DNA of 56,506 nt from an uncultured Clostridia bacterium. GTDB lineage: Bacteria > Bacillota > Clostridia > TANB77 > CAG-508. A model generated the notes under the pieces. That model searched no databases. It worked only from the letters and a program-made list of their open reading frames with translations, and was not told the DNA's origin. The stretch lies in NCBI GenBank assembly GCA_946415375.1, contig CAMKSF010000009.1, positions 1 to 56,506 of the forward strand, given 5' to 3'. Numbering within the stretch: the stretch's first letter is position 1; each line of letters starts with the position of its first letter. A program made the position numbers and the translations under genes. This document shows positions 37,310-46,465 of the stretch, piece after piece.

Positions 37310-37340
37310 TATAGAGTGGTAAATAATTACTACTCTATAT
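37310..37340 (+). terminator. Terminator-like hairpin before the RNase P RNA
   Basis: 13-bp stem with one G-U (37310-37322 with 37328-37340) and a 5-base loop; the following tract is only A/T-rich. Confidence 0.6.
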
Positions 37341-37362
37341 TATATTTAACAAAGAGAATTTT

Positions 37363-37391
37363 TGACAAAATAGAGTATTTTATGATATAAT
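37363..37391 (+). promoter_or_regulatory. Promoter of rnpB
   Basis: Consensus TTGACA and TATAAT with a 17-base spacer, ending 8 bases before the RNA. Confidence 0.85.
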
Positions 37392-37398
37392 AGTGAAT

Positions 37399-37741
37399 GA
37401 GTAAGTTGATTAGTCGCTGGTATATTTCGAAAGGAATTACGAGAGGAAAGTCCGGGCTCCATAGAGCAAGGATGCTAGATAACGTCTAGTGGGGGTAACC
37501 CTAAGGAAAGTGCAACAGAAAATAACCGCCTTATTTTAAGGTAAGGGTGAAAAGGCGAGGTAAGAGCTCACCGCTAGTATGGTGACATATTAGGCTGTGT
37601 AAACCCCATCCGGAGCAACACCTAAACAAGAAGGATACACCTGCTCGGTGCTTCTTAATTGTGTGGCTTGAGATATATAGTAATATATATCCTAGATAAA
37701 TGGCTAATTTAAATGACAGAACCCGGCTTACAGATTTACTC
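37399..37741 (+). ncRNA. rnpB: RNase P RNA, class A
   Basis: Catalytic RNA that matures tRNA 5' ends. Conserved blocks are clear: GAGGAAAGTCCGGGCTCC (P3/P4 side), GGAAAGTGCAACAGAAA, and near the end ACAGAACCCGGCTTAC, which pairs with the first block as P4. The ends GAGTAA and TTTACTC form P1, and a T-run follows. About 343 bases, normal size; the layout fits the common A type rather than Bacillus type B. Confidence 0.95.
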
Positions 37742-37752
37742 TTTTTTACTTT

Positions 37753-37802
37753 TGTGAATTTTTTGTAAAAAGATTGACAATTTTTGAAAGAAAGTATATA
37801 CT
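37753..37802 (+). promoter_or_regulatory. Promoter of the NlpC/P60 gene with a WalR-like pair
   Basis: TTGACA at 37774, 17-base spacer, TATACT at 37797. Just upstream, TGTGAA (37753) and TGTAAA (37764) are spaced 11 bases, one mismatch from the WalR consensus. Control by a wall-stress regulator would fit the hydrolase product. Confidence 0.6.
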
Positions 37803-37825
37803 ATTATCGTGTTAAAAAAAACAAG

Positions 37826-37862
37826 AAAGGAGGCAAATATATTTAAGCAATTAAATATATTT
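37826..37862 (+). promoter_or_regulatory. Displaced ribosome site plus GCAA-capped hairpin
   Basis: AAAGGAGG at 37826-37833 is 40 bases from the ATG at 37874. Between them a perfect 12-bp A/T stem (37835-37846 with 37851-37862) is closed by a GCAA tetraloop. When folded, the ribosome site is about 12 bases from the start; when melted, it is too far away. Confidence 0.6.
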
Positions 37863-37873
37863 TCCAAAGATTT

Positions 37874-39385
37874 ATGAGTAAGAAAACAAAGGTCGTAATA
37901 ACAATTATAGCATTATGTTTGGGATTAATATTTGTAGGAACAAAAGCTTATGCTACAACTGGAAAAGCGATAAACGATACTACGAGGATAAGAAAAAAAG
38001 CAAGTACAAACTCTGAGGTAGTTGCTGTAATGACAAAAGGAGAAAAAATTGAAATACTATCTGAAGAAAACGGATGGTACAAAGTAGAGTATAAAGAGGG
38101 AAATAGTAAAACAACAGGATATGTTAGAAATGACTTATTAGATGTTGAAGGAAAAAAGAAAGAAGAATCTAAAAAAGAAGAAGTAAAAGCAGAAGAAACA
38201 ACAACATCAGCTGAAAAGACTGAGGAAAAAGCCCAAGAAGAAGTTAAACAAGATGTAGTTGAAGAAATAAATCAAGTTGCAGAAGTTGAGCAAGAAGAAA
38301 TAGAAGAAAATACTGAATTACAGCTTACAACTGAAACAGATCTTCAATTATTACCAGTTATCTTCTCTTGTAAAACTGGAAGAATATCTGCTAATACCAA
38401 AGTTAGTGTGACAGAAGTAGTTGGAAATTGGTCTCATATAGAAGCAGAAAATCAAGAAGGATGGGTTCTTACAAGCAAAATACAGAATAGTCAAGTTACA
38501 AAGAGTGAAGATACTGCAAAGAAAGAAGAACCTAAAAAAGAAGAAACTGTTGAAAATAAGAATGAAACAAAGAAAATGTATGTAAGTACAGTTACTTTAA
38601 ATTTAAGAGAAAAAGCAGATACAAATTCTAAAATAGTTACACAATTAAATCAAAATGATGAAGTTACTGTAGTAAAAAAAGTTGATAGTACTTGGTCTCA
38701 AGTAAAAGTAGGTAACTACGAAGGATATACAGCAAGTAAATATTTATCAAGCAAAAAAGTAAAGGAAACAACATCAAGAGGTTCAGAAGATATAAGAAAC
38801 ACTGATGAAGCAAAGAAGAAAGCAGAAGAGGCTAAAAAGAAAGCTGAAGAGGAAGCAAAGAAAAAAGCAGAGGAGGCAGCAAAGAAAAAAGCTGCAGAAG
38901 AAGCTAAGAAGAAAGCCGAAGAAGCAGCAAAGAAAAAAGTTGCAGAAGAAGCTAAAAAGAAAACAGAAACTAAAAAAACAGAATCAACTAGCAAAAAAAC
39001 AACTTCAACAAGTAGTAAAAAGTCATCAAAGGTGACAGGGGAAGATATTATTGCATATGCAAAAAAATATTTAGGATATAGATATGTATATGGTACAGCA
39101 GGACCAAATACATTTGACTGCTCAGGATTTACATCATATGTGTATAAACATTTTGGATATTCACTAAATAGAACATCTGGTGGACAAAGAAGCAATGGTA
39201 AAAAAGTAAATAAATCAGACTTAAAAGCAGGAGATATATTATGCTTCTCAGGACATGTTGGACTATATATTGGTGGAAACAAATTTATCCATGCAGCAAA
39301 TCCTAGAAAAGGTGTTATAATATCATCATTATCAGAAAGTTACTATGTAAAAACATATATAACAGCTAGAAGAATTATTTATTAA
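37874..39385 (+). CDS. Secreted SH3/NlpC-P60 peptidoglycan hydrolase
   Basis: A secreted cell-wall endopeptidase of 503 residues. Signal peptide about 1-27. Three SH3-type wall-binding domains (about 30-93, 150-215 and 233-292; TLNLREKADTNSKIVTQL is typical). A long Lys/Glu/Ala helix repeat (about 305-372) acts as a spacer. The C-terminal NlpC/P60 domain (about 388-503) has catalytic C416 (FDCSGF), H461 (GHVGLYIG) and H473 (FIHAAN). It likely cuts stem peptides during growth or separation. The translation start is unusual (see the hairpin feature). Confidence 0.94.
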   Translation: MSKKTKVVITIIALCLGLIFVGTKAYATTGKAINDTTRIRKKASTNSEVVAVMTKGEKIEILSEENGWYKVEYKEGNSKTTGYVRNDLLDVEGKKKEESKKEEVKAEETTTSAEKTEEKAQEEVKQDVVEEINQVAEVEQEEIEENTELQLTTETDLQLLPVIFSCKTGRISANTKVSVTEVVGNWSHIEAENQEGWVLTSKIQNSQVTKSEDTAKKEEPKKEETVENKNETKKMYVSTVTLNLREKADTNSKIVTQLNQNDEVTVVKKVDSTWSQVKVGNYEGYTASKYLSSKKVKETTSRGSEDIRNTDEAKKKAEEAKKKAEEEAKKKAEEAAKKKAAEEAKKKAEEAAKKKVAEEAKKKTETKKTESTSKKTTSTSSKKSSKVTGEDIIAYAKKYLGYRYVYGTAGPNTFDCSGFTSYVYKHFGYSLNRTSGGQRSNGKKVNKSDLKAGDILCFSGHVGLYIGGNKFIHAANPRKGVIISSLSESYYVKTYITARRIIY

Positions 39386-39402
39386 TAAAATAAAGGAGCA
39401 GA

Positions 39403-41808
39403 ATGATAGAAAATAGACCAATTGTTGCAATTACAATTGGATATATATTAGGAATAATAATGGGGCTATACTGTAAAATCAGTATAGTCTTTTTATATCC
39501 TTTTTTCCTAGTTATATATTCAATTTTAAATAAATTACATAAAAATAAGTTTAAATTAGTATCAATTAAAAGATATAGCAGATATTTAAAAATATTTTTC
39601 ACAAAAAATGTTTGTATTATAGTATTAATATCAGCATTTATTTCAAATAGTATTATAATCTATAAAAATAATAAAATTGATGAATTCTTAAATAGTTTTA
39701 ATAATAAAGAAATACAATTAAATGCAAAGGTTATATCAAATGGAAAAATTAAAAAGTATAATAAAAAATATATCATTAAGTGTAAAGAAAAGAAGTTTTG
39801 TATTAATGTGAAGAATAATGTAGAACTTGATTACGGGGATACGATTTTTTTAAAAGGCACATTTATAAAACCTAGAGGAAGAACTAATTATATGGGATTT
39901 AGTTATTTAGATTACTATAAATCACAAGGCATATATGGGACAATAAATGTAACAAATGTAAAAACAATAAATAAAAAGAAAGATATGTTTAATGAAATAT
40001 TTTTAAATCTAAAAAAATTAATTCAAAAGAATTTTAATCAAGAGATATCAAATACTTTGTTAGGTATTATTGTAGGTTATACAGAAGAAATAAGAGAAGA
40101 TATAAGAGAAAACTTTAATGATAGTAATGTATCTCACATATTTGCAGTTTCTGGTATGCATATAGGTTATTTAGTAATGTTTTGCAATATTATTTTAAAG
40201 AAAGCAGGAAAAAGAAAAATATACTATTTTAGTATAGTATTTATTCTACTTTATTTTAAAATTGTGAAATTTACTCCATCAGTAACAAGAGCTACAATAA
40301 TGACCGTATCTGTACTTATGTCAAAATTATTATATAGAAAAAATGATTCGTGGACAATGTTTTGTTTATCACTTTTGTGTCTATTAATATATAACCCATT
40401 TTTAATTAATAATATTAGTTTAATTTTTTCTTTTTTAGCAACTTTTTGGATAATCCTATATAATAAACTATTTAAAAAGAAAGATAAAAAGATACTAAAT
40501 AGAATAATTAATACCATTTCAATGACAATATCTTTGATGATTTTTATTCTACCTGTTATGGCAATTTATTTTCATAAAATTCCAATACTAAGTATAATAA
40601 TTGGATTAATTATAGGTATAATTGCAGGACCAATTTTTATTCTTGGAATTATCTTTGTTTTATTTGGAAAGATAATCAATCTAAAAATTATAAAGAAAAT
40701 ATTAGAGATATTAATATATTTAGTTCTACGAATAACTGGAGTAGGTGGAAAAATACCTTTAAATAAAGTTTATGTAATAATACCAAATATTTTAGAAGTA
40801 ATAATTTATTATTCTTTTATCTTTATTTCAATTTTTCTATTTTTAGTTTTTAAACAAAAGAAAATTAGAAATCAAGCATTTATAAAAAGAGTTAAAAATC
40901 TACTCAGCTTATTAAAATATAGATATAATCAGAATAAAAAGAAGATTATATCTACATTGATTATAATTATTTTTTCATTCTTAATTTTAAATCAAATTCT
41001 ATTTCAAAAAAAATTAAAAATCTATTTTTTAGATGTAGGGCAAGGTGATTCTTGTTTAATTGTTACTCCAAATAATAAAAAAATTTTAATAGATGGAGGA
41101 GGGAGTGAAGATTTTGATATAGGAAAAAATACCTTAATTCCATATTTACTTGCAAGAAAAATAACTCATTTAGATTATCTCATAATTAGTCATTTTGATA
41201 CAGACCATGTGGGAGGCCTTTTAACTGTTATGGAAGAACTGAAAGTTAGTAAGGTTGTTATTTCAAAGCAAGGTGAAAATAGTGAAAATTATAGAAGATT
41301 TGAACAAATAGTTAAAGACAAAAAAATAAAAATTAAGGCTGTAGCTAAAGGAGATAAACTTACAATTGAAAGAAATCTGTATTTTGATATATTATGGCCC
41401 AATAATGGAAATTTGATTTCGGAAAATGCTTTAAACAACAATTCAATTGTATGCAAATTAATTTATAATAATTTTTCTATGATTTTTACAGGTGATATAG
41501 AAGAAATTGCTGAAAAACAAATTTTACAGGAATACAAATATAATTTAGGAGTATTAAATTCAAAGATTTTGAAAGTGGCACATCATGGTTCTAAAACATC
41601 TTCAATAAAGGAGTTTATAGATGTAGTCACTCCTAAGATATCATTAATAGGAGTTGGAGAGAACAATAAATTTGGTCATCCTAATGAAGAAGTTATAACA
41701 AGATTAAAAACAAGAGGAACTAGAATATATAGAACAGACCAAAATGGAGAAATATTGGTGATAGTAGATAAAAAAGGAACTATAAAACTAAAAAAATATA
41801 AAAATTAG
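39403..41808 (+). CDS. comEC: DNA uptake channel ComEC
   Basis: Membrane channel for single-stranded DNA import in natural transformation. 801 residues: N-terminal DUF4131/OB-like part with two membrane segments, the Competence domain (about 210-470) with FAVSGMHIGYLV, and a C-terminal metallo-beta-lactamase-like nuclease domain (about 540-800) with FLDVGQGDSCLI, the metal motif HFDTDH at H597-H602, and HHGSKTSS. Full length with all motifs, so likely working. Together with the pilus operon it suggests competence. Ribosome site AAAGGAG, 17 bases after the NlpC/P60 gene. Confidence 0.95.
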   Translation: MIENRPIVAITIGYILGIIMGLYCKISIVFLYPFFLVIYSILNKLHKNKFKLVSIKRYSRYLKIFFTKNVCIIVLISAFISNSIIIYKNNKIDEFLNSFNNKEIQLNAKVISNGKIKKYNKKYIIKCKEKKFCINVKNNVELDYGDTIFLKGTFIKPRGRTNYMGFSYLDYYKSQGIYGTINVTNVKTINKKKDMFNEIFLNLKKLIQKNFNQEISNTLLGIIVGYTEEIREDIRENFNDSNVSHIFAVSGMHIGYLVMFCNIILKKAGKRKIYYFSIVFILLYFKIVKFTPSVTRATIMTVSVLMSKLLYRKNDSWTMFCLSLLCLLIYNPFLINNISLIFSFLATFWIILYNKLFKKKDKKILNRIINTISMTISLMIFILPVMAIYFHKIPILSIIIGLIIGIIAGPIFILGIIFVLFGKIINLKIIKKILEILIYLVLRITGVGGKIPLNKVYVIIPNILEVIIYYSFIFISIFLFLVFKQKKIRNQAFIKRVKNLLSLLKYRYNQNKKKIISTLIIIIFSFLILNQILFQKKLKIYFLDVGQGDSCLIVTPNNKKILIDGGGSEDFDIGKNTLIPYLLARKITHLDYLIISHFDTDHVGGLLTVMEELKVSKVVISKQGENSENYRRFEQIVKDKKIKIKAVAKGDKLTIERNLYFDILWPNNGNLISENALNNNSIVCKLIYNNFSMIFTGDIEEIAEKQILQEYKYNLGVLNSKILKVAHHGSKTSSIKEFIDVVTPKISLIGVGENNKFGHPNEEVITRLKTRGTRIYRTDQNGEILVIVDKKGTIKLKKYKN

Positions 41809-41861
41809 AACGAAAAAAGCGACTAAAAATAGTTGCAAAATGAAAAAGAAAGGAGTATAAT

Positions 41862-42116
41862 ATGAGTAGACTAGAAAAAGAAATAGAGAGACTAAAATCA
41901 AAACCAAAAGATTATACATATGATGAAGTAAAAAGTTTATTAAATAAATTAGGCTTTTTTGAAAATAATAAAGGAAAGACATCAGGTTCAAGGGTAGAGT
42001 TTAGAGATAAATTTGGAAGAAAACTTACACTACATAAACCACATCCAAGTAATATAATTAAAATGTATAAAATTAATGATTTATTAAAAGATTTGCAAGA
42101 ATGGAGGTTAATATAA
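41862..42116 (+). CDS. hicA: HicA-type toxin
   Basis: Probable mRNA interferase toxin. 84 residues of the longer HicA variant: KPKDYTYDEVKSLLNKLGF, GKTSGSRVEF, then LHKPHPSNIIK with the catalytic His region. A toxin of this type cleaves mRNA when its antitoxin is lost. The TAATG overlap with hicB shows translational coupling. Ribosome site AAAGGAG. It stands in chromosomal context between comEC and small genes near secA. Confidence 0.88.
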   Translation: MSRLEKEIERLKSKPKDYTYDEVKSLLNKLGFFENNKGKTSGSRVEFRDKFGRKLTLHKPHPSNIIKMYKINDLLKDLQEWRLI

Positions 42117-42457
42117 TGGATAATATTATGAAATATAAAGGATATTGGGCAGAAATAAGATATAGTGATGAAGATGAATGCTTTTGGGGAAAAATAGAGG
42201 GACTAAAAAACACTTCTATTACATTTGAAGGAAATACAGTAAAAGAACTAAAGAAAGATTTTAAAGATGCAATTGATTTTTACTTAGACAATTGTAAAGC
42301 ATGTGGTGACATACCAGAAAAACAATGCAAGGGTTCTTTAAATGTAAGACTTGGAACAGAACTTCATACAAAAGCTAAAATGAAATCTATTGAGCAGAAT
42401 ATTTCTATAAATGAATTAATAAAAAATGCTGTAATGGCATATCTTAAAACAAATTAA
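42116..42457 (+). CDS. hicB: HicB-type antitoxin
   Basis: Antitoxin partner of HicA. 113 residues: N-terminal HicB fold (KYKGYWAEIRYSDEDECFWG, SITFEGNTVKELKKDFKDA) and a C-terminal ribbon-helix-helix DNA-binding part (LNVRLGTELHTKAKMKS, ISINELIKNAV). It would block the toxin and repress the operon. The ATG at 42116 follows GGAGGT at 7 bases and shares one base with the hicA stop. Confidence 0.9.
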   Translation: MDNIMKYKGYWAEIRYSDEDECFWGKIEGLKNTSITFEGNTVKELKKDFKDAIDFYLDNCKACGDIPEKQCKGSLNVRLGTELHTKAKMKSIEQNISINELIKNAVMAYLKTN

Positions 42458-42508
42458 ATTAATGTATATATTTTCAAAATTTGGTAAAACTAGCAATGGT
42501 GATAAAAT

Positions 42509-42961
42509 ATGAATAGAAAAATGATAGTATGGATAATTGTTATAATTTTTTCCATAGCTATAGGGGTTATAGCATATAGAATTGTTAGAAAACCAAGAGA
42601 TAATATTAGCTTAAACGAAATAACTAAGAATATAGTGCAAATATCAGAAATAGAGGAATCAAAAGAAAACGAAGTTACAGATGAATGTATTAATGAATGG
42701 AATGATTATGGTGAATATATAAGCGAAAGAGTAGAAGAAGCAAATAATAATTTATCAGAACAAGATACACACTATTTATTAAAAGATGTTTATGGATATA
42801 TAGAAATATATTATTTGGATGAAAATAACAATGAATATTTATATAAGAAAACAGATATATCAACAGAATATTTATCAGAAGAAGATTTAGATGATTTACA
42901 AATTGGAATAGAGGTAGTAGGAATAGAAGCACTAAATAAAATGTTAGAGGATTTCGAGTAA
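42509..42961 (+). CDS. Membrane protein with BofC-like C-terminal domain
   Basis: A 150-residue bitopic protein: membrane anchor about 5-25, an acidic linker, then a domain (about 90-150) resembling the BofC C-terminal fold: YLLKDVYGYIEIYYLDENN, TDISTEYLSEEDLDDLQIG, ALNKMLEDFE. BofC regulates the SpoIVB protease during sporulation in Bacillus, and a SpoIVB gene is present in this window. The link is plausible but the domain also occurs in proteins of unknown role. Ribosome site is weak (AATGGTGAT). Confidence 0.65.
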   Translation: MNRKMIVWIIVIIFSIAIGVIAYRIVRKPRDNISLNEITKNIVQISEIEESKENEVTDECINEWNDYGEYISERVEEANNNLSEQDTHYLLKDVYGYIEIYYLDENNNEYLYKKTDISTEYLSEEDLDDLQIGIEVVGIEALNKMLEDFE

Positions 42962-42993
42962 TTAGGCAAATTTATCCCATAGTCCCTGATTGC

Positions 42994-43023
42994 TTGACAA
43001 AACAACTAAAAAGATGGTAAAAT
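42994..43023 (+). promoter_or_regulatory. Promoter of the 56-residue micro-gene
   Basis: TTGACA, 18-base spacer, TAAAAT. Confidence 0.65.
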
Positions 43024-43073
43024 ATAGTTTATGGAAACTAGCAACATACTGACAAATTATTTGGAGGTAGAAA

Positions 43074-43244
43074 ATGAGTAAAAGAGCAGCTACTACAACT
43101 ACGACATTGGTTGCGGCCATGACAGCAGGAACAATCATTGCTGCATGGAAATTTTACGGTAAAGCCAGCACAAAAGATGACAGATACCGTAGAACAAGAC
43201 GAGGAGGAAAGAACTTCACAGAAGTTAAATACAGACCTCGCTAA
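43074..43244 (+). CDS. Small membrane protein, 56 residues
   Basis: Product MSKRAATTTTTLVAAMTAGT, one hydrophobic helix (about 11-26), then a basic Arg/Lys-rich tail ending in EVKYRPR. Support: TTGGAGG ribosome site, a TTGACA/TAAAAT promoter upstream and a strong terminator directly after. G+C-rich codons (GCC, CGC, ACG) differ from neighbours. No family recognised; a membrane peptide with a nucleic-acid- or lipid-facing tail is possible. Confidence 0.7.
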   Translation: MSKRAATTTTTLVAAMTAGTIIAAWKFYGKASTKDDRYRRTRRGGKNFTEVKYRPR

Positions 43245-43253
43245 TTTCAAAGA

Positions 43254-43292
43254 GTGGATGTTTTTCAAAAAAGAGAAACATCCACTTGTTTT
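43254..43292 (+). terminator. Terminator after the 56-residue gene
   Basis: GTGGATGTTT (43254-43263) pairs with AAACATCCAC (43276-43285), then TTGTTTT. Confidence 0.85.
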
Positions 43293-43430
43293 AGTTATAA
43301 TAAGAATATTTAATAAAAAAATGTTTGAACGATTCAGAATAGTTTTAATTGAAAATAAGAGGTATGTGTGGTATAATATTCTTAATTAAAAGGTACATTC
43401 AAATTTTTGCTTTTTTTATGGAGGTGAAAA

Positions 43431-43550
43431 ATGACACAAGAAGCTGTTTTTTTGACTTTTGTAGTAATGACAATTGGCGCTATTGTGGTTACCATCATTT
43501 ATTGTAAATGGTGGGACAAGGATGAAAGAACAAAAGAAGAAAAAAAGTGA
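43431..43550 (+). CDS. Small membrane protein, 39 residues
   Basis: Product begins MTQEAVFLTFVVMTIGAIVV and ends CKWWDKDERTKEEKK: one membrane helix with a charged tail. The ribosome site GGAGGTG is at ideal spacing and a hairpin terminator follows 10 bases after the stop. Typical of a real micro-protein; function unknown. Confidence 0.65.
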   Translation: MTQEAVFLTFVVMTIGAIVVTIIYCKWWDKDERTKEEKK

Positions 43551-43559
43551 AATAAGGGT

Positions 43560-43606
43560 ACGGTTCTCTTTTACCAAAAAATAGTAAAAGAGAACCGTCA
43601 ATTTTT
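43560..43606. repeat. Second copy of the palindromic repeat, acting as terminator
   Basis: 43560-43574 and 43584-43598 form a perfect 15-bp stem with a short T-run after it. Its ACGGTTCTCTTTT core and the complement are shared with the 29-bp inverted repeat at 17775-17843; here the arms are shorter. Confidence 0.8.
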
Positions 43607-43626
43607 CCTCTTTTTTTAAAAAATAC

Positions 43627-43655
43627 TTGCTAAAAGATGTTTTTCGTGTTATAGT
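43627..43655 (+). promoter_or_regulatory. Promoter of secA
   Basis: TTGCTA, 17-base spacer, TATAGT, about 41 bases before the start codon. Confidence 0.65.
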
Positions 43656-43696
43656 ATATAGTGTGAAAAAATAACATTGAGAGGATGATATAAAAG

Positions 43697-46456
43697 ATGG
43701 GATTATTTAAATCATACAGTGAAAAAGAAGTTAAAAAGGTAATGCCAATAGTTAATAAAATTAACGAATTAGAAGAAGAAATGGCGAAATTAAAAGATAG
43801 TGAATTAGTTGCTAAAACAGCAGAGTTTAAGAAACAATTAGCTGATGGAAAAACATTAGATGAAATATTACCAGAAGCATTTGCAGTTGTAAGAGAAGCA
43901 TCAAAAAGAGTTTTAGGAATGAGACACTTCGATGTTCAGTTAATTGGTGGTATTATACTTCATCAAGGAAGAATTGCTGAAATGAAAACTGGTGAAGGAA
44001 AAACATTAGTTGCAACTCTACCAGTATATTTAAATGCACTTGAAGGAAAAGGTGTACATGTAGTAACAGTAAATGATTACCTAGCTAAACGTGATAGTGA
44101 GTGGATGGGTAAACTATATAAATTTTTAGGATTATCTGTAGGACTTGTAATACCAGGATTAGATCCTAGAAAAAAACAAGAAGCATATAATTGTGATATT
44201 ACATATGGTACAAATAACGAATTTGGATTTGACTACCTAAGAGATAACATGGTTATATACAAAAATCAACTTGTTCAAAGAGAATTACATTATGCAATTG
44301 TAGACGAAATTGACTCTATTTTAATAGATGAAGCAAGAACACCACTTATTATTTCTGGACAAGGTGAGGCTTCTTCAGAGTTATATAAAAGAGCAGATGC
44401 ATTTGTAAATACTTTAGACAAGAAAGTAATAATTGAAGAGGATGAAAAAGATTTAGAACAAGAAGAAGATAATGAAAACTATGATTATATAGTTGACTTA
44501 AAAGCTAAATCAGCAACACTTACTCAAAAAGGTATTGCAAAAGCAGAAAAATTCTTTGGACTTGAAAACTATAACGACCTAGAAAATTCAACATTAGTAC
44601 ATCATGTTCATCAAGCATTAAGAGCACATGGAATAATGAGAAAAGATGTTGACTATATCGTAAAAGATGGAGAAGTTTTAATTGTTGATGAATTTACTGG
44701 ACGTATAATGTATGGAAGAAGATATAATGAAGGATTACATCAAGCAATTGAAGCAAAGGAAAAGGTAAAAATAGCAGATGAATCTAAAACTCTTGCTACA
44801 ATTACATTCCAAAATTATTTTAGAATGTATAATAAGTTATCAGGAATGACTGGTACTGCTATGACAGAAGAAGCTGAATTTCAGGAAATTTATAATTTAG
44901 ATGTTGTTGCAATTCCAACAAATATGCCAATGATTAGAAATGATGCACATGATATTATATACAAAAATGAAGATGCTAAATTTAGAGCAGTTATTGAAGA
45001 TATAAAAGAAGCTCATTCAAAAGGACAACCAGTACTAGTAGGTACTGTATCTGTTGAAAAATCTGAAAAATTAAGCAAAATGTTAAAACAAGCAAATATT
45101 AAACATGTTGTTTTAAATGCTAAATACCATGAACAAGAAGCTGCAATAGTTGCTCAAGCAGGTAAACTTGGAGCAGTTACAATTGCAACAAACATGGCAG
45201 GACGTGGTACAGATATTATGCTTGGAGGAAATAGTGAATTCTTAGCTAAAGAACAAATGAGAGAAGATAAAGTTCCAGAAAATTTAGTAGAAGAAGCAGA
45301 TACATATTATGAAACAGATGACCAAGATATATTAAGAGCAAGAGAGAAATTTATAGCATTAAAAGCAAAGTTTGATGAAGAAATAAAAGCAGAAAAACAA
45401 AAAGTTATAGATGCTGGTGGACTTAAAATAATAGGTACTGAAAGACATGAATCAAGAAGAATTGACAATCAGTTAAGAGGACGTTCTGGACGTCAAGGAG
45501 ACCCTGGAGATTCACAATTCTACATTGGTCTTGATGATAACCTAATGAAAATCTTTGGTGGAGATAGAGTTACAGCTTTATACAATACATTAAATGTTGA
45601 TGAAAATATGCCAATACAAGTTGGATTTATTTCAAGAGCAGTTGAAAATGCTCAAAAGAAGGTAGAAGGAAGAAACTTTAGTATTCGTAAAAACGTATTA
45701 AAATATGACGACGTTATGAATGTTCAAAGAAACTTCATTTATTCTCAAAGAAGAGAAGTTCTTGATGGAAAAGATTTAACACCATATATTCAAAACTATA
45801 TAGATGAAGTTTCAGAAATGACAGTTGAAACATTTGAAGATATGGATGAAAGAGGAAACTTACACCTTAATGTTCCATCACTTGCAACAGAAATTCAAAA
45901 TACTTTTGGAATTTCAATGTTCAATGAAATAAAAGAAAATGCAAATGAACCAGCAAAAATTATTGAAATGCTTAAAGAAAAAGCTCATGCAAAATATGAA
46001 GCAAAAGAAGCTGAAATTGAAGCTGAACAAATGCGTGAAATTGAAAGAATTGTAATGCTTAAAGTTGTTGACCAAAAATGGATGGACCATATTGATGCAA
46101 TGGATGAACTTAAAAATGGTATTGGACTTCAAGGATATGGACAAAAAGATCCAGTTGTAGAATTTAGAAATATTGGTACAGATATGTTTAATGAAATGGT
46201 TATTTCAATTAAAATAGATGTAGTAAAACTTCTAATGAATTTAAGACAACAAAAAGACCTAAGAAGAGCAGAACAAGCTAAAATAACAAACACAGCATTA
46301 CAAGCAATAAAGAGTGTTGATGGTGGACAATCTACTCTAGAAAACCCAGATGTAGATAGAACTGTAAGAAGAGAAGAACCAAAAGTAGGAAGAAATGACC
46401 CATGTCCATGTGGAAGTGGTAAGAAATATAAAAATTGCTGTGGTAGAAACGCGTAA
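43697..46456 (+). CDS. secA: Preprotein translocase ATPase SecA
   Basis: Cytoplasmic motor that drives proteins through SecYEG. 919 residues with all domains: Walker A MKTGEGKT at 96-103, Walker B ([16 protein letters not shown]), the preprotein cross-linking domain, second nucleotide domain ([25 protein letters not shown]), helical scaffold, and the zinc tail C903, C905, C914 and C915 ([14 protein letters not shown]), which binds SecB or ribosomes. In many Firmicutes prfB follows secA; here a mobile element does. Confidence 0.97.
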   Translation: MGLFKSYSEKEVKKVMPIVNKINELEEEMAKLKDSELVAKTAEFKKQLADGKTLDEILPEAFAVVREASKRVLGMRHFDVQLIGGIILHQGRIAEMKTGEGKTLVATLPVYLNALEGKGVHVVTVNDYLAKRDSEWMGKLYKFLGLSVGLVIPGLDPRKKQEAYNCDITYGTNNEFGFDYLRDNMVIYKNQLVQRELHYAIVDEIDSILIDEARTPLIISGQGEASSELYKRADAFVNTLDKKVIIEEDEKDLEQEEDNENYDYIVDLKAKSATLTQKGIAKAEKFFGLENYNDLENSTLVHHVHQALRAHGIMRKDVDYIVKDGEVLIVDEFTGRIMYGRRYNEGLHQAIEAKEKVKIADESKTLATITFQNYFRMYNKLSGMTGTAMTEEAEFQEIYNLDVVAIPTNMPMIRNDAHDIIYKNEDAKFRAVIEDIKEAHSKGQPVLVGTVSVEKSEKLSKMLKQANIKHVVLNAKYHEQEAAIVAQAGKLGAVTIATNMAGRGTDIMLGGNSEFLAKEQMREDKVPENLVEEADTYYETDDQDILRAREKFIALKAKFDEEIKAEKQKVIDAGGLKIIGTERHESRRIDNQLRGRSGRQGDPGDSQFYIGLDDNLMKIFGGDRVTALYNTLNVDENMPIQVGFISRAVENAQKKVEGRNFSIRKNVLKYDDVMNVQRNFIYSQRREVLDGKDLTPYIQNYIDEVSEMTVETFEDMDERGNLHLNVPSLATEIQNTFGISMFNEIKENANEPAKIIEMLKEKAHAKYEAKEAEIEAEQMREIERIVMLKVVDQKWMDHIDAMDELKNGIGLQGYGQKDPVVEFRNIGTDMFNEMVISIKIDVVKLLMNLRQQKDLRRAEQAKITNTALQAIKSVDGGQSTLENPDVDRTVRREEPKVGRNDPCPCGSGKKYKNCCGRNA

Positions 46457-46465
46457 AATCAATAC

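Noticed and set aside
38716..39282. 188-codon minus-strand open frame inside the NlpC/P60 gene
   Set aside because: It mirrors the Lys/Glu/Ala repeat on the coding strand; the forward gene has full domains and a signal peptide.
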